Shown piece after piece: positions 1 through 6,340 of a DNA stretch of 6,355 nucleotides. The stretch covers positions 1-6,355 of the forward strand of contig PUNI01000096.1 in the NCBI GenBank assembly GCA_003551745.1, written 5' to 3'. Under the pieces are notes generated by a model that was not told the DNA's origin, searched no databases, and was given only the letters and a program-made list of their open reading frames with translations. This stretch comes from Paracoccaceae bacterium. GTDB lineage: Bacteria > Pseudomonadota > Alphaproteobacteria > Rhodobacterales > Rhodobacteraceae. Numbering within the stretch: position 1 is the first letter of the stretch; each line of letters opens with the position of its first letter. Both the position numbers and the translations under genes were made by a program.

Positions 1-153
1 CCGATGCGGCGCGCGGCGCGTTAAGCATCCGGCAAGGTTTGCCGGGGAGGCTGCCGCGTCTGCAGCGCGGCCAAGTCATCGCCGCGACCGGGCCCGCAAC
101 CGCGCCGGCGGCAGACGCCCGCGACCGGCGCCGCATCGAGGAGGAGTTCGAGC
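1..153 (+). other. rpoH upstream/leader region
   Basis: Reading from base 1 gives seven codons ending in TAA at 22-24 (PMRRAAR-stop), which could be the tail of an upstream gene. This is too short to identify. In related bacteria I recall an RluA/RluD-type pseudouridine synthase before rpoH, but nothing here proves that. A short hairpin follows at 29-45. The rpoH SD sequence GAGGAGGAG lies at 138-146, seven bases before the ATG. I found no convincing -35/-10 pair between 46 and 137, so the rpoH promoter is either unrecognisable by eye or lies further upstream. Confidence 0.4.
29..45 (+). terminator. short hairpin after upstream stop codon
   Basis: CCGGCAA (29-35) and TTGCCGG (39-45) are perfectly complementary: a 7-bp stem with a GGT loop, starting five bases after an in-frame TAA. 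The position suits a transcription end or an mRNA 3' stabiliser for the upstream gene. No T-run follows, so it is not a classical intrinsic terminator. It might also be a structure in the rpoH leader. Confidence 0.35.
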
Positions 154-1050
154 ATGGCCGATTATGCCAATCTTCCGGCCCCGTCGCCCGAGCAGGGGCT
201 GAACCGCTATCTGCAGGAAATCCGGCGCTTCCCGATGCTGGAGCCGGAAGAGGAATACATGCTCGCCAAGCGCTGGGTGGACCATCAGGACACCGAGGCG
301 GCCCACCGTCTCGTCACCTCGCATCTGCGCCTCGCCGCCAAGATCGCCATGGGCTATCGCGGCTACGGCCTGCCCACCGCCGAGGTGATCTCGGAGGCGA
401 ATGTCGGCCTGATGCAGGCGGTCAAGCGCTTCGATCCCGAAAAGGGCTTTCGGCTCGCGACCTATGCGATGTGGTGGATCCGCGCGTCGATCCAGGAATA
501 CATCCTGCGCTCGTGGAGCCTCGTGAAACTGGGCACGACCTCGGCCCAGAAGAAGCTCTTCTTCAACCTGCGCAAGGCGAAATCCAAGATCGGCGCGCTG
601 GAGGAGGGCGACCTGCGCCCGGAGAACGTGGCCCAGATCGCCCATGAGCTGAACGTCTCCGAGGCGGAGGTGATCTCGATGAACCGCCGGATGGCGGGCG
701 CGGATGCCTCGCTGAACGCCACCGTCGGCTCGGACGGCGAGGGCAGCACCTCCTGGCAGGACTGGCTGGAGGACGAGGACGCCGACCAGGCCGGGCAGTA
801 TGCCGAGCGCGACGAGCTGGAGACCCGCCGCGGCCTGCTGGTCGAGGCCATGGACGTGCTCAACGAGCGCGAGAAGGACATCCTCACCCAGCGCCGGCTG
901 CTCGATGATCCGGTAACCCTCGAGGAACTATCCGGGCAGTACAATGTCAGCCGCGAGCGCATCCGGCAGATCGAGGTGCGCGCCTTCGAGAAGCTGCAGG
1001 ACCGCATGCGCGTGCTGGCCCGCGACAAGGGCATGGTCGTTCCGGCCTGA
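154..1050 (+). CDS. rpoH: RNA polymerase sigma-32 factor RpoH (heat-shock sigma factor)
   Basis: This 298-residue protein directs core RNA polymerase to heat-shock promoters (chaperone and protease genes) in the cytoplasm. Sigma-70 region 2 spans roughly residues 50-125. It includes SHLRLAAKIAMGYRG (56-70), the part where chaperone-dependent control of sigma-32 acts in other bacteria, and the aromatic YAMWWIRASIQEYI segment (104-117) for -10 recognition and melting. The RpoH-box QKKLFFNLR (132-140), diagnostic for sigma-32, is intact. Region 4.2 with its helix-turn-helix (VTLEELSGQYNVSRERIRQIE, about 254-274) recognises the -35 element. The length is normal for the family. The ATG at 154 follows an excellent SD (GAGGAGGAG, 7-base spacer), and the N-terminus NLPAPSPEQGLNRYLQEI fits alphaproteobacterial RpoH. 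Many alphaproteobacteria carry more than one rpoH; from this window alone I cannot tell which paralogue this is. The gene stands alone, with 110 bases before the next one. Confidence 0.97.
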   Translation: MADYANLPAPSPEQGLNRYLQEIRRFPMLEPEEEYMLAKRWVDHQDTEAAHRLVTSHLRLAAKIAMGYRGYGLPTAEVISEANVGLMQAVKRFDPEKGFRLATYAMWWIRASIQEYILRSWSLVKLGTTSAQKKLFFNLRKAKSKIGALEEGDLRPENVAQIAHELNVSEAEVISMNRRMAGADASLNATVGSDGEGSTSWQDWLEDEDADQAGQYAERDELETRRGLLVEAMDVLNEREKDILTQRRLLDDPVTLEELSGQYNVSRERIRQIEVRAFEKLQDRMRVLARDKGMVVPA

Positions 1051-1073
1051 TCCGCGCCCGATCCGCCGCAACC

Positions 1074-1101
1074 GCCCCGGCCGGTGACGGGCGGGCGGGG
1101 C
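1074..1101 (+). terminator. possible rpoH terminator hairpin
   Basis: GCCCCG (1074-1079) can pair with CGGGGC (1096-1101) across a 16-base loop, and overlapping CCGCCC/GGGCGG pairings (1072-1077 with 1093-1098) compete with it. It lies 23 bases after the rpoH stop, where a terminator is expected. There is no T-tract and the sequence is so GC-rich that chance pairing is likely, so this is only a weak candidate. Confidence 0.25.
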
Positions 1102-1160
1102 CAGGGCGGGCAGACCGGACGGGCCCGACCGGGCGCAGGCGGCCAGGAGGATGGACGCCA

Positions 1161-2519
1161 ATGGCCCGGACCCGTCCCGTGCCGCGCCCGCGCGCGGATT
1201 TCCCGCCGCTGCCGGAATCGGTCACGGACAATCGGATCGGCCTCGTCGGGGTGGCCTGCGCGCTGTTCGCGCTGGGTCTCTGCCTGGCCCGCCCCGAGAT
1301 GTCCGCGGCCGCCTTCGTGCTGGTGCTGATCGCCGCCTATGCGCTGCCGGTGGCGGTGCTCGAGACCGCCCTGTTGCGCACCCACCGCCGCGCCTCGACG
1401 GGGCTCGACTGGTCGCGCCCCTGCCGGCCCGATCCGGGGCGGGTCTTGACCAAGCTCCTGGGGGTGACGGCGACAGTGGCGGCGGTGCTGGCGGCGCATG
1501 GGCTCTTCCGCGTCTATGCACCTGCGCAGCTGGCGGTGCCCTTCGCCCTCTTCGTCGCCTTGGTGCCGGCGCTGGCGGTCGTCACGCCCGTCTATGTCGC
1601 GTTCGTCGACGGCCGGCAGCGCTCCCCGCACGACATCTATTGGCAGATCGGGGCTTTCCTGACCGGCCAGCGCGGCGCGCCCGAGCTGCCGGCGCTCGCC
1701 GACCATGCTCTGGGCTGGACGATCAAGGGGATCTTCCTGCCGATCATGGTCTTCTATCTGCACGCCAATGGGCTGCGGCTGGACGAGATCCGCGCCGGCC
1801 TCTCGGGCGGGCTGATCGAGCTGGTTGTAGCGCTGACGATGGTCGCCATCATCATCGAGCTTACCATCGTCTGCACCGGCTATGCGCTGACGCTGCGCGC
1901 GCTCGACGCCCATATCCGCAGCCCGAATCCGCTGATCGGCGCCTGGGTGGTGACGCTCGTGTGCTACGAGCCGCTCAACCGCATCGTCACGGGCGTGGTC
2001 CTGCGCTATCGCACCGAGCGCGACTGGGCCGAGGTGCTGCCCGACTATCCTCTGCTGATGTGGCCGTGGATCGTGGCGCTGCTGGCGAGCTTCGCGCTCT
2101 GGGTCTGGGCGACCGCGATCTTCGGGCTGCGCTGGTCGAACCTGACCCATCGCGGCATCATCACCGGCGGGCCCTACCGCCTCACAAAGCATCCGGACTA
2201 TGTTGCGAAATCGGCCTTCTTCTGGCTGTCGGCCGCGCCCTTCCTCACCGCGACCGACGCCTGGACGGCGGTGCGGGCCACAGTGGCGATGCTGGCAGTG
2301 AACCTGATCTACTATGGCCGCGCGCGGATGGAGGAGCGGCACCTGTCGCAAGATCCGGCCTATGTCGCATATGCGCTGGCAATGAACGATCGCAGCCTGT
2401 TCCGCGGACTGGCCCGACTGCTGCCTCTCTTGCGCTACCGCGCGCCGGGCGCTAGGCCGGAAGCGGCGGTGGTCCCGGACAGCGAAGGGCCGGTCGCGGG
2501 AGGAGAACACAGCGCATGA
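1161..2519 (+). CDS. Polytopic membrane protein with C-terminal isoprenylcysteine carboxyl methyltransferase (ICMT)-like domain
   Basis: This 452-residue protein has about ten hydrophobic segments, near residues 25-44, 49-71, 97-115, 122-146, 185-204, 216-246, 258-281, 298-321, 344-363 and 370-386, so it should sit in the inner membrane. The C-terminal part carries ICMT/PEMT-type signatures: GGPYRLTKHPDYVAK (336-350), resembling the GPY-x-R/K-HP-x-Y motif, then a hydrophobic hairpin and EERHLSQDPAYVAYALAMNDR (from residue 391), resembling the EE-x-L-x(n)-Y-x-x-Y motif. In ICMT-like enzymes these elements bind S-adenosylmethionine at the membrane face, so methylation of a lipid or membrane-bound substrate is inferred. 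Bacterial ICMT-like proteins are usually about 150-220 residues; the first 290 or so residues here match nothing I recognise. The start at 1161 is chosen because AGGAGG (1145-1150) lies ten bases upstream; the ATG at 1151 touches the SD and is in another frame. The stop overlaps the next start (ATGA). The substrate is unknown, and the last 25 residues look disordered. Confidence 0.8.
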   Translation: MARTRPVPRPRADFPPLPESVTDNRIGLVGVACALFALGLCLARPEMSAAAFVLVLIAAYALPVAVLETALLRTHRRASTGLDWSRPCRPDPGRVLTKLLGVTATVAAVLAAHGLFRVYAPAQLAVPFALFVALVPALAVVTPVYVAFVDGRQRSPHDIYWQIGAFLTGQRGAPELPALADHALGWTIKGIFLPIMVFYLHANGLRLDEIRAGLSGGLIELVVALTMVAIIIELTIVCTGYALTLRALDAHIRSPNPLIGAWVVTLVCYEPLNRIVTGVVLRYRTERDWAEVLPDYPLLMWPWIVALLASFALWVWATAIFGLRWSNLTHRGIITGGPYRLTKHPDYVAKSAFFWLSAAPFLTATDAWTAVRATVAMLAVNLIYYGRARMEERHLSQDPAYVAYALAMNDRSLFRGLARLLPLLRYRAPGARPEAAVVPDSEGPVAGGEHSA

Positions 2520-3484
2520 GCCAGCCGATCCGCTGGGGCGTGCTGGGCGCGGCGCGGATCGCCCAGACCGCGGTCTGCCCGGCGATCCACCTGGCCGAGG
2601 GCGCGGTGCTTGCCGCGCTGGCGACGACCGATCCCGCCAGGGCCGGTGCGTTTACCGCGCAGTTTCCCGGGCTGCGGCTGCACACGGGGTATCAGGCGCT
2701 GCTCGAAGACCCGGCGATCGACGCCGTCTACATTCCCCTGCCCAACGATCTGCATGTGCCCTGGACGACCGCCGCGCTGGCGGCCGGCAAGCATGTGCTG
2801 TGCGAGAAACCCATCGCGCTGCAGGCGGGCGAGATCGACGGGCTGATCGCGGCCCGCGACGCCGCTGGCCGGCTGGCGGCGGAAGCCTTCATGGTGGTGC
2901 ATCACCCGCAATGGCGGCGCGTGCGCGCGCTGCTGGCCGAGGGTGCCATCGGCCGGCTGGTGCACGTGGAGGGCGCCTTCGCCTATCCGCCGCCCGCGCC
3001 CGGCAACTATCGCCACGATCCCGGCATGGGCGGCGGCGCGCTGCGCGATATCGGCGTGTATCCGGCGGTGACCACCCGCTTCGCCACCGGCGCCGAGCCC
3101 GCGCGCGTGGAGGCGCGCATCGATCGGGAGGGTGGGGTCGACCGGTTCGCCCGGGTCTGGGCGGAGTTCGCGGAGTTCACGCTGTCGTTCTACGTCTCGA
3201 TGGCGCTGGCCGGCCGGCAGGAGATGGTCTTCCACGGAACCGAGGGCGTGCTGCGCCTGCCGGGTCCGTTCCGTCCCGATGCCAACGACGGCGGCCGCAT
3301 CGAATGGCAGCGCGCCGACGGCAGCGAGGTGATCGAGCGCTTCCCGCGGGTCGATCAGTACCGGCTGATGGTGGAGGCCTTCGGCGCGGCGGCCCGCGGC
3401 GGTGCGCCCTTCGCCTGCCCGCTGGAGTTCTCGCGCGGAAACCAGGCGATGATCGATGCGATCCTCGCCGCCGATCCCGGTTGA
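2516..3484 (+). CDS. Gfo/Idh/MocA family NAD(P)-dependent oxidoreductase
   Basis: This 322-residue cytoplasmic dehydrogenase has the two-domain family layout. The N-terminal Rossmann fold opens with GVLGAARIA (8-16) for the dinucleotide, followed by the sheet-end motif YIPLPNDLH (72-80) and the signature CEKPIAL (96-102), whose Lys98 is the usual catalytic lysine. The C-terminal domain begins near residue 125 and holds GGGALRDIGVYP (172-183); Asp178 and Tyr182 correspond to the active-site DIG-x-Y seen in glucose-fructose oxidoreductase and dimeric dihydrodiol dehydrogenase. Length is typical. The closest relatives by motif are those two enzymes and D-xylose 1-dehydrogenase, so a sugar or cyclic polyol is the likely substrate, but the substrate cannot be fixed by eye. 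The ATG overlaps the upstream stop by four bases (ATGA), with GGGAGGAG at 2498-2505 as SD, implying translational coupling to the membrane protein. No export signal is seen, unlike the periplasmic glucose-fructose oxidoreductase. Confidence 0.9.
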   Translation: MSQPIRWGVLGAARIAQTAVCPAIHLAEGAVLAALATTDPARAGAFTAQFPGLRLHTGYQALLEDPAIDAVYIPLPNDLHVPWTTAALAAGKHVLCEKPIALQAGEIDGLIAARDAAGRLAAEAFMVVHHPQWRRVRALLAEGAIGRLVHVEGAFAYPPPAPGNYRHDPGMGGGALRDIGVYPAVTTRFATGAEPARVEARIDREGGVDRFARVWAEFAEFTLSFYVSMALAGRQEMVFHGTEGVLRLPGPFRPDANDGGRIEWQRADGSEVIERFPRVDQYRLMVEAFGAAARGGAPFACPLEFSRGNQAMIDAILAADPG

Positions 3485-3539
3485 CGGAAGGGGGCTGCGC
3501 GGGCTCACGAAGCGCGCTATGCTGCGGCGCGGCATGAGC

Positions 3540-3545
3540 AGGGGG
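3540..3545 (+). promoter_or_regulatory. Shine-Dalgarno deciding the parA-like start
   Basis: AGGGGG at 3540-3545 sits eight bases before the ATG at 3554, an ideal spacing. It overlaps the in-frame GTG at 3545, which would extend the protein by three residues (MRS) but would have no SD of its own. ATG 3554 is therefore preferred. Confidence 0.6.
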
Positions 3546-3553
3546 TGCGGTCG

Positions 3554-4195
3554 ATGGGCATCGTGATCACGGTGGCGCAGCAGAAGGGCGGCTCGGGCAA
3601 GACCACGCTGGCGGCGAATCTCGCGGTGGCGCTGGCGGCCGGGGGGCACCGGGTCGCGCTGATCGACACCGACCCGCAGGGAAGCCTGGGGCGCTGGTTC
3701 ATGGCCCGTCGCGACGCGGCGCCGGCCGCGGGGGAGGCGCTGGAGTTCTCCACCGCCTCGGCCTGGGGTGTGGCCTATGAATGCGAGAAGCTGCGGCGCG
3801 GGGCGGATTTCGTGCTGGTCGACACCCCGCCCAAGGCCGATGCCGATCTGCGCCCGGCCCTGCGCGAGGCAGATCTGGTGCTGGTGCCGGTGGCCACCTC
3901 CCATGTCGATCTCTGGGCCACCGAGGGCGTGCTGGACCTCTGCCGCCGCGAGGGCCGGCGGGCGGTGGTGGTGCTCAACCGCACCCGCCCCGGCACCCGC
4001 CTGGGCGAGGAGGTCGCCGCCGCCGCCCGGGCGATGGAGGCCGATCTCGCCGCCGCCACGCTCGGCAACCGCGTCGCCTATGCCGAGACGCTGGGCCAGG
4101 GCCGGGCCGCGAGCGAGGGCCGACGGTCGCCGGCAGCGCGCTCGGAGATCGACGCCCTCTGCGCCGAGATCCTGACCGCGCTGGACAAGGCCTGA
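3554..4195 (+). CDS. ParA/MinD-family P-loop ATPase, orphan
   Basis: This 213-residue protein (from ATG 3554) is a deviant-Walker ATPase of the ParA/MinD/Soj superfamily. The P-loop KGGSGKTT (11-18) has both the signature lysine (Lys11) and the Walker lysine (Lys16). DTDPQGS (38-44) forms Walker A', and FVLVDTPP (87-94, with Asp90) forms Walker B. ATP-dependent dimerisation through these elements drives DNA or membrane binding and positioning of cargo in this family. The protein is shorter than chromosomal Soj/ParA (about 250-270 residues), lacks the N-terminal helix-turn-helix of plasmid P1-type ParA, and has no obvious MinD-like C-terminal amphipathic helix. Small ParA-like relatives such as VirC1 and other solo ATPases are of similar size. 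No parB or parS-like repeats are visible in the window. It starts 69 bases after the oxidoreductase gene, so it could be cotranscribed with it. Its cargo and partner are unknown. Confidence 0.85.
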   Translation: MGIVITVAQQKGGSGKTTLAANLAVALAAGGHRVALIDTDPQGSLGRWFMARRDAAPAAGEALEFSTASAWGVAYECEKLRRGADFVLVDTPPKADADLRPALREADLVLVPVATSHVDLWATEGVLDLCRREGRRAVVVLNRTRPGTRLGEEVAAAARAMEADLAAATLGNRVAYAETLGQGRAASEGRRSPAARSEIDALCAEILTALDKA

Positions 4196-4226
4196 GATAC
4201 GGTCTCCGAGCGGCCCCGCGGGCGGG

Positions 4227-4247
4227 CGCGGCGCGCCGGCCGCCGCG
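4227..4247 (+). terminator. GC-rich hairpin after parA-like gene
   Basis: CGCGGC (4227-4232) pairs with GCCGCG (4242-4247) around a nine-base loop, about 30 bases after the ATPase stop. The following bases (TCTGCTGCAATTT) are less GC-rich but not a true T-run. It is a plausible transcript end separating the ATPase gene from the transporter genes, though chance pairing in GC-rich DNA cannot be excluded. Confidence 0.3.
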
Positions 4248-4333
4248 TCTGCTGCAATTTCGGGCATCCGTGCCCCGCGCTGCTTGCTTTTTCGGCCTGC
4301 CGGCGCCAGCATTCCGCAGGGGGTCCAGGCAGA

Positions 4334-4362
4334 TTGACAGCGCCCGCCGCTCCGCAAAGCGT
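4334..4362 (+). promoter_or_regulatory. candidate sigma-70-type promoter of the ABC transporter genes
   Basis: TTGACA at 4334-4339 is a perfect -35 consensus, rare in such GC-rich DNA, in the 237-base gap before the binding-protein gene. The best -10 at 17-base spacing is AAGCGT (4357-4362), a poor match to TATAAT. Alphaproteobacterial promoters often have a degenerate -10, so the call is kept as tentative. It would give a leader of about 60 bases. The remainder of the gap (4196-4432) holds the GC-rich hairpin at 4227-4247 and nothing else I can name. Confidence 0.35.
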
Positions 4363-4432
4363 CGCTGGCAGGCTGCGCCGCCCGCACCCATCGGGCCGGC
4401 GCGGACCCAAGGCATCGACAGGGAGTTTCGAG

Positions 4433-5470
4433 ATGACCGTTTCCCACCGCCTGCCGCGCTCCATGGCCGCCGCCCTGGCCGTGGCCGCGGCCTCTGCTGC
4501 TGCGGCGCCCGCCGCCGCCCAGACCAATGTGAGCTTCATCATGGACTGGGCCTGGCAGGGCCCGCAGGCCTTCGCGCTGATGGCCCGCAACGAGGGCTGT
4601 TTCGCCGAGGGCGGCGTCAACATCACGCTCGACCGCGGTTTCGGATCGGGCCGCACCCCGGTGGAGCTGGCCTCTGGCACCTACCAGATGGGGCTGGCCG
4701 ACCTGAACCCGACCATCAAGTTCCGCGCCGAGAATCGCGACAGCGACATCATCGCCACCGCCATCCTGTTCGCGGGCTCTCCGCTGGTGGCGGTGGTGCG
4801 CGCCGACAGCGGCATTGAGGAGCCGGGCGACCTCGAAGGCCGGACGCTCGCCGCGCCCGATTTCGATGCCGGCCGGCAGCTGTTCCCGGTATTCGCCGCC
4901 GCCACCGGCCTCGACGCCGACAGCGTCAACTGGATCTCGGTGTCGCCGGAACTGCGCGAGCCGATGCTGGTGCGCGGCGAGGCCGACGGGATCACCGGCT
5001 TCGTCACCTCCTCGGTGCCCTCGCTGGTGGCGCTTGGGATGAGCGAGGATGATCTGCGCGTCTTCTACTACGAGGATTTCGGCGCTGAGCTCGTCTCCAC
5101 CGCCGTGCTGACCACCCGCGCCTTCGCCGAGGCCAACCCCGAGGCGGTGGCGACCGTCACCCGCTGCATGATCCGCGGCGTGCAGCTGGCCGAGGCCGAC
5201 CCCGAGGGCGCCATCGAGGCGCTGGTGGCACATGAGCCGCTGACCGACCCGGAGGTGGAGCTGATCCGCTGGCAGATGACCATCGACGACATGCTGCGCA
5301 CCGACATGGCCGTGGCCGAGGGCATCTCGACCATCGACATGGACATGCTGCAACGCTCGATCATGTCGGTCGAAGACGCCTACGGGCTGGAGAACGCCCT
5401 GCAGGCCGCCGAGCTCTTCGACGATTCCTTCCTGCCGCCGGCCGAGGAGCGGATGTTCCTGTCGGACTGA
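4433..5470 (+). CDS. ABC transporter periplasmic substrate-binding protein, NMT1/THI5-like (ThiY/SsuA type)
   Basis: This 345-residue precursor captures a small organic solute in the periplasm for the ABC importer encoded next to it. Residues 1-29 form a Sec signal peptide: basic start with R6 and R9, an Ala-rich hydrophobic core, and a likely cleavage at AAA-QTN after Ala29. The mature protein begins with the NMT1/ThiY pattern: FIMDWAWQGPQAF (35-47), NEGCFAEGGVNI (53-64), then GSGRTPVELASGTYQMGLAD (71-90), which in the family form the first lobe and ligand cleft. DLEGRTLAAP (133-142) begins the conserved second-lobe element. No lipobox is present. Relatives bind hydroxymethylpyrimidine precursors, sulfonates, nitrate or aromatic acids; ligand identity is not readable here. 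ATG 4433 is chosen because AGGGAG (4420-4425) lies seven bases upstream and a normal signal peptide follows. The frame stays open back to TTG 4334, but that would bury the signal peptide behind 33 residues. The mature form has two cysteines (56 and 245 in precursor numbering). Confidence 0.9.
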   Translation: MTVSHRLPRSMAAALAVAAASAAAAPAAAQTNVSFIMDWAWQGPQAFALMARNEGCFAEGGVNITLDRGFGSGRTPVELASGTYQMGLADLNPTIKFRAENRDSDIIATAILFAGSPLVAVVRADSGIEEPGDLEGRTLAAPDFDAGRQLFPVFAAATGLDADSVNWISVSPELREPMLVRGEADGITGFVTSSVPSLVALGMSEDDLRVFYYEDFGAELVSTAVLTTRAFAEANPEAVATVTRCMIRGVQLAEADPEGAIEALVAHEPLTDPEVELIRWQMTIDDMLRTDMAVAEGISTIDMDMLQRSIMSVEDAYGLENALQAAELFDDSFLPPAEERMFLSD

Positions 5471-5489
5471 TCCCCCAACCGCAACACGC

Positions 5490-5515
5490 GCCGGGGCGGC
5501 GGCTGCCGCCCCGGC
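5490..5515 (+). promoter_or_regulatory. intercistronic mRNA hairpin between binding protein and ATPase genes
   Basis: GCCGGGGCGGC (5490-5500) and GCCGCCCCGGC (5505-5515) are exact reverse complements: an 11-bp all-GC stem with a GGCT tetraloop. It fills most of the 63-base gap and ends 18 bases before the ATPase ATG. No T-run follows. In binding-protein operons, hairpins here commonly protect the upstream message from 3' decay or partly attenuate read-through, so the binding protein is made in excess over the membrane parts. That role is inferred by analogy. Confidence 0.7.
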
Positions 5516-5533
5516 CGACCGCGCGAGGCGCCA

Positions 5534-6325
5534 ATGACCCATTTCGTCGAGCTGGACAACGTGACCCTGCGCTATGGCGGCGAGGTGGACGGCACGGTAG
5601 CCCTGAAGGGCGCCACGCTGCGGGTGGGCAAGGGCGAGTTCGTCGCCGTCGTCGGCCCCTCGGGCTGCGGCAAGTCCACGCTGATGAAGGCGCTGTCGGG
5701 GCTCTGGCCGGTCAATGGCGGTGCCGTGGTGGTGGCCGGGCGCGAGGTGACCCGGCCGCTGGAGATCGTGGGGATGGCCTTCCAGAACGCCACCCTGCTG
5801 CCCTGGCGGACGACGCTGGGCAATGTCATGCTGCCTCTGGAGATCGTCGAGCCGCACCGCGGCCAGCTGCGGCGCAACCGGCAGCAATACGAGACCAAGG
5901 CGCGCGACCTTCTCAAGCTCGTGGGTCTCGGCGGCTTCGAGGACAAGTATCCCTGGCAGCTCTCGGGCGGAATGCAGCAGCGCGCCTCGCTCTGCCGGGC
6001 GCTGATCCACGAGCCCGAGCTTCTGATCCTCGACGAGCCCTTCGGCGCGCTCGACATGTTCACCCGCGAGGAGCTGTGGGACGTGATGCAGGCGGTGTGG
6101 ATGGCCAAGCAGCCCACGGTGATCCTCGTCACCCATGATCTGCGCGAGGCGGTCTATCTGGCCGACCGCGTGCAGGTGATGAGCGCCCGCCCCGGCCGGA
6201 TGATCCACGAGCGCCGGGTCGAGCTGGCGCGGCCGCGGCGGCTGGAGGACACCTATCGCCCCGAATTCACCGAACTGACCCATGAGTTGCGCGAGCACAT
6301 CAGCCAGGCCCGCGCCGCCGCCTGA
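5534..6325 (+). CDS. ABC transporter ATP-binding protein (NitT/TauT, SsuB/TauB-like)
   Basis: This 263-residue cytoplasmic ATPase powers the importer whose binding protein is encoded just upstream. All ABC motifs are intact: Walker A GPSGCGKST (41-49), Q-loop at Gln84 in MAFQNATLLPW (81-91), signature LSGGMQQR (143-150), Walker B LLILDE (163-168) with Glu168, D-loop GALD (171-174) and H-loop His201 in LVTHDLREAVYLADRV. The FQ-x-x-x-LLPW stretch and the THDLREAVYLAD segment are typical of the nitrate/sulfonate/taurine group. Length is usual for that group. A charged segment around residues 105-120 (EPHRGQLRRNRQQYE) between the Q-loop and the signature looks like a small insertion in the helical subdomain. 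ATG 5534 follows GAGG (5525-5528) with a short five-base spacer. The gene lies 63 bases after the binding-protein gene and is almost certainly in the same operon; the permease is not in the window. Confidence 0.95.
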   Translation: MTHFVELDNVTLRYGGEVDGTVALKGATLRVGKGEFVAVVGPSGCGKSTLMKALSGLWPVNGGAVVVAGREVTRPLEIVGMAFQNATLLPWRTTLGNVMLPLEIVEPHRGQLRRNRQQYETKARDLLKLVGLGGFEDKYPWQLSGGMQQRASLCRALIHEPELLILDEPFGALDMFTREELWDVMQAVWMAKQPTVILVTHDLREAVYLADRVQVMSARPGRMIHERRVELARPRRLEDTYRPEFTELTHELREHISQARAAA

Positions 6326-6340
6326 GCCCGCCCGCCCCGC

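Noticed and set aside
1151..2455. A 434-codon + strand frame overlapping the membrane protein gene
   Set aside because: Its ATG touches the AGGAGG with no spacer, and its product is Ala/Arg-rich without domains, whereas the 1161 frame gives clear membrane segments and ICMT-like motifs.
462..2510. A minus-strand open frame of 682 codons
   Set aside because: It is antisense to rpoH and the membrane protein gene, of low-complexity composition, without a domain or a reasonable SD. It is a GC-bias artefact.
4284..4312. Second promoter candidate TTGCTT with CAGCAT at 17-base spacing
   Set aside because: Both elements match poorly, and the TTGACA at 4334 is the better -35 in the same gap.
4192..4432. 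Possible TPP riboswitch before the ThiY-like gene (CTGAGATACGG near 4193, CAGGGAG near 4419)
   Set aside because: The first element overlaps the ParA-like stop codon, the two lie over 200 bases apart, and the conserved CTGATC and GGATAAT core segments are missing.
3781..4818. A 345-codon + strand frame across the ATPase gene, the gap and the binding-protein gene
   Set aside because: It runs out of frame through two well-supported genes and gives a Gly/Arg/Pro-rich translation with no motif.
2435..6298. A minus-strand open frame of 1287 codons spanning four genes
   Set aside because: It lies antisense to well-supported genes with intact motifs. Its translation is rich in His, Gln, Arg, Gly and Ala with no recognisable domain. 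Long antisense frames are expected where TTA, CTA and TCA are rare because of high GC.
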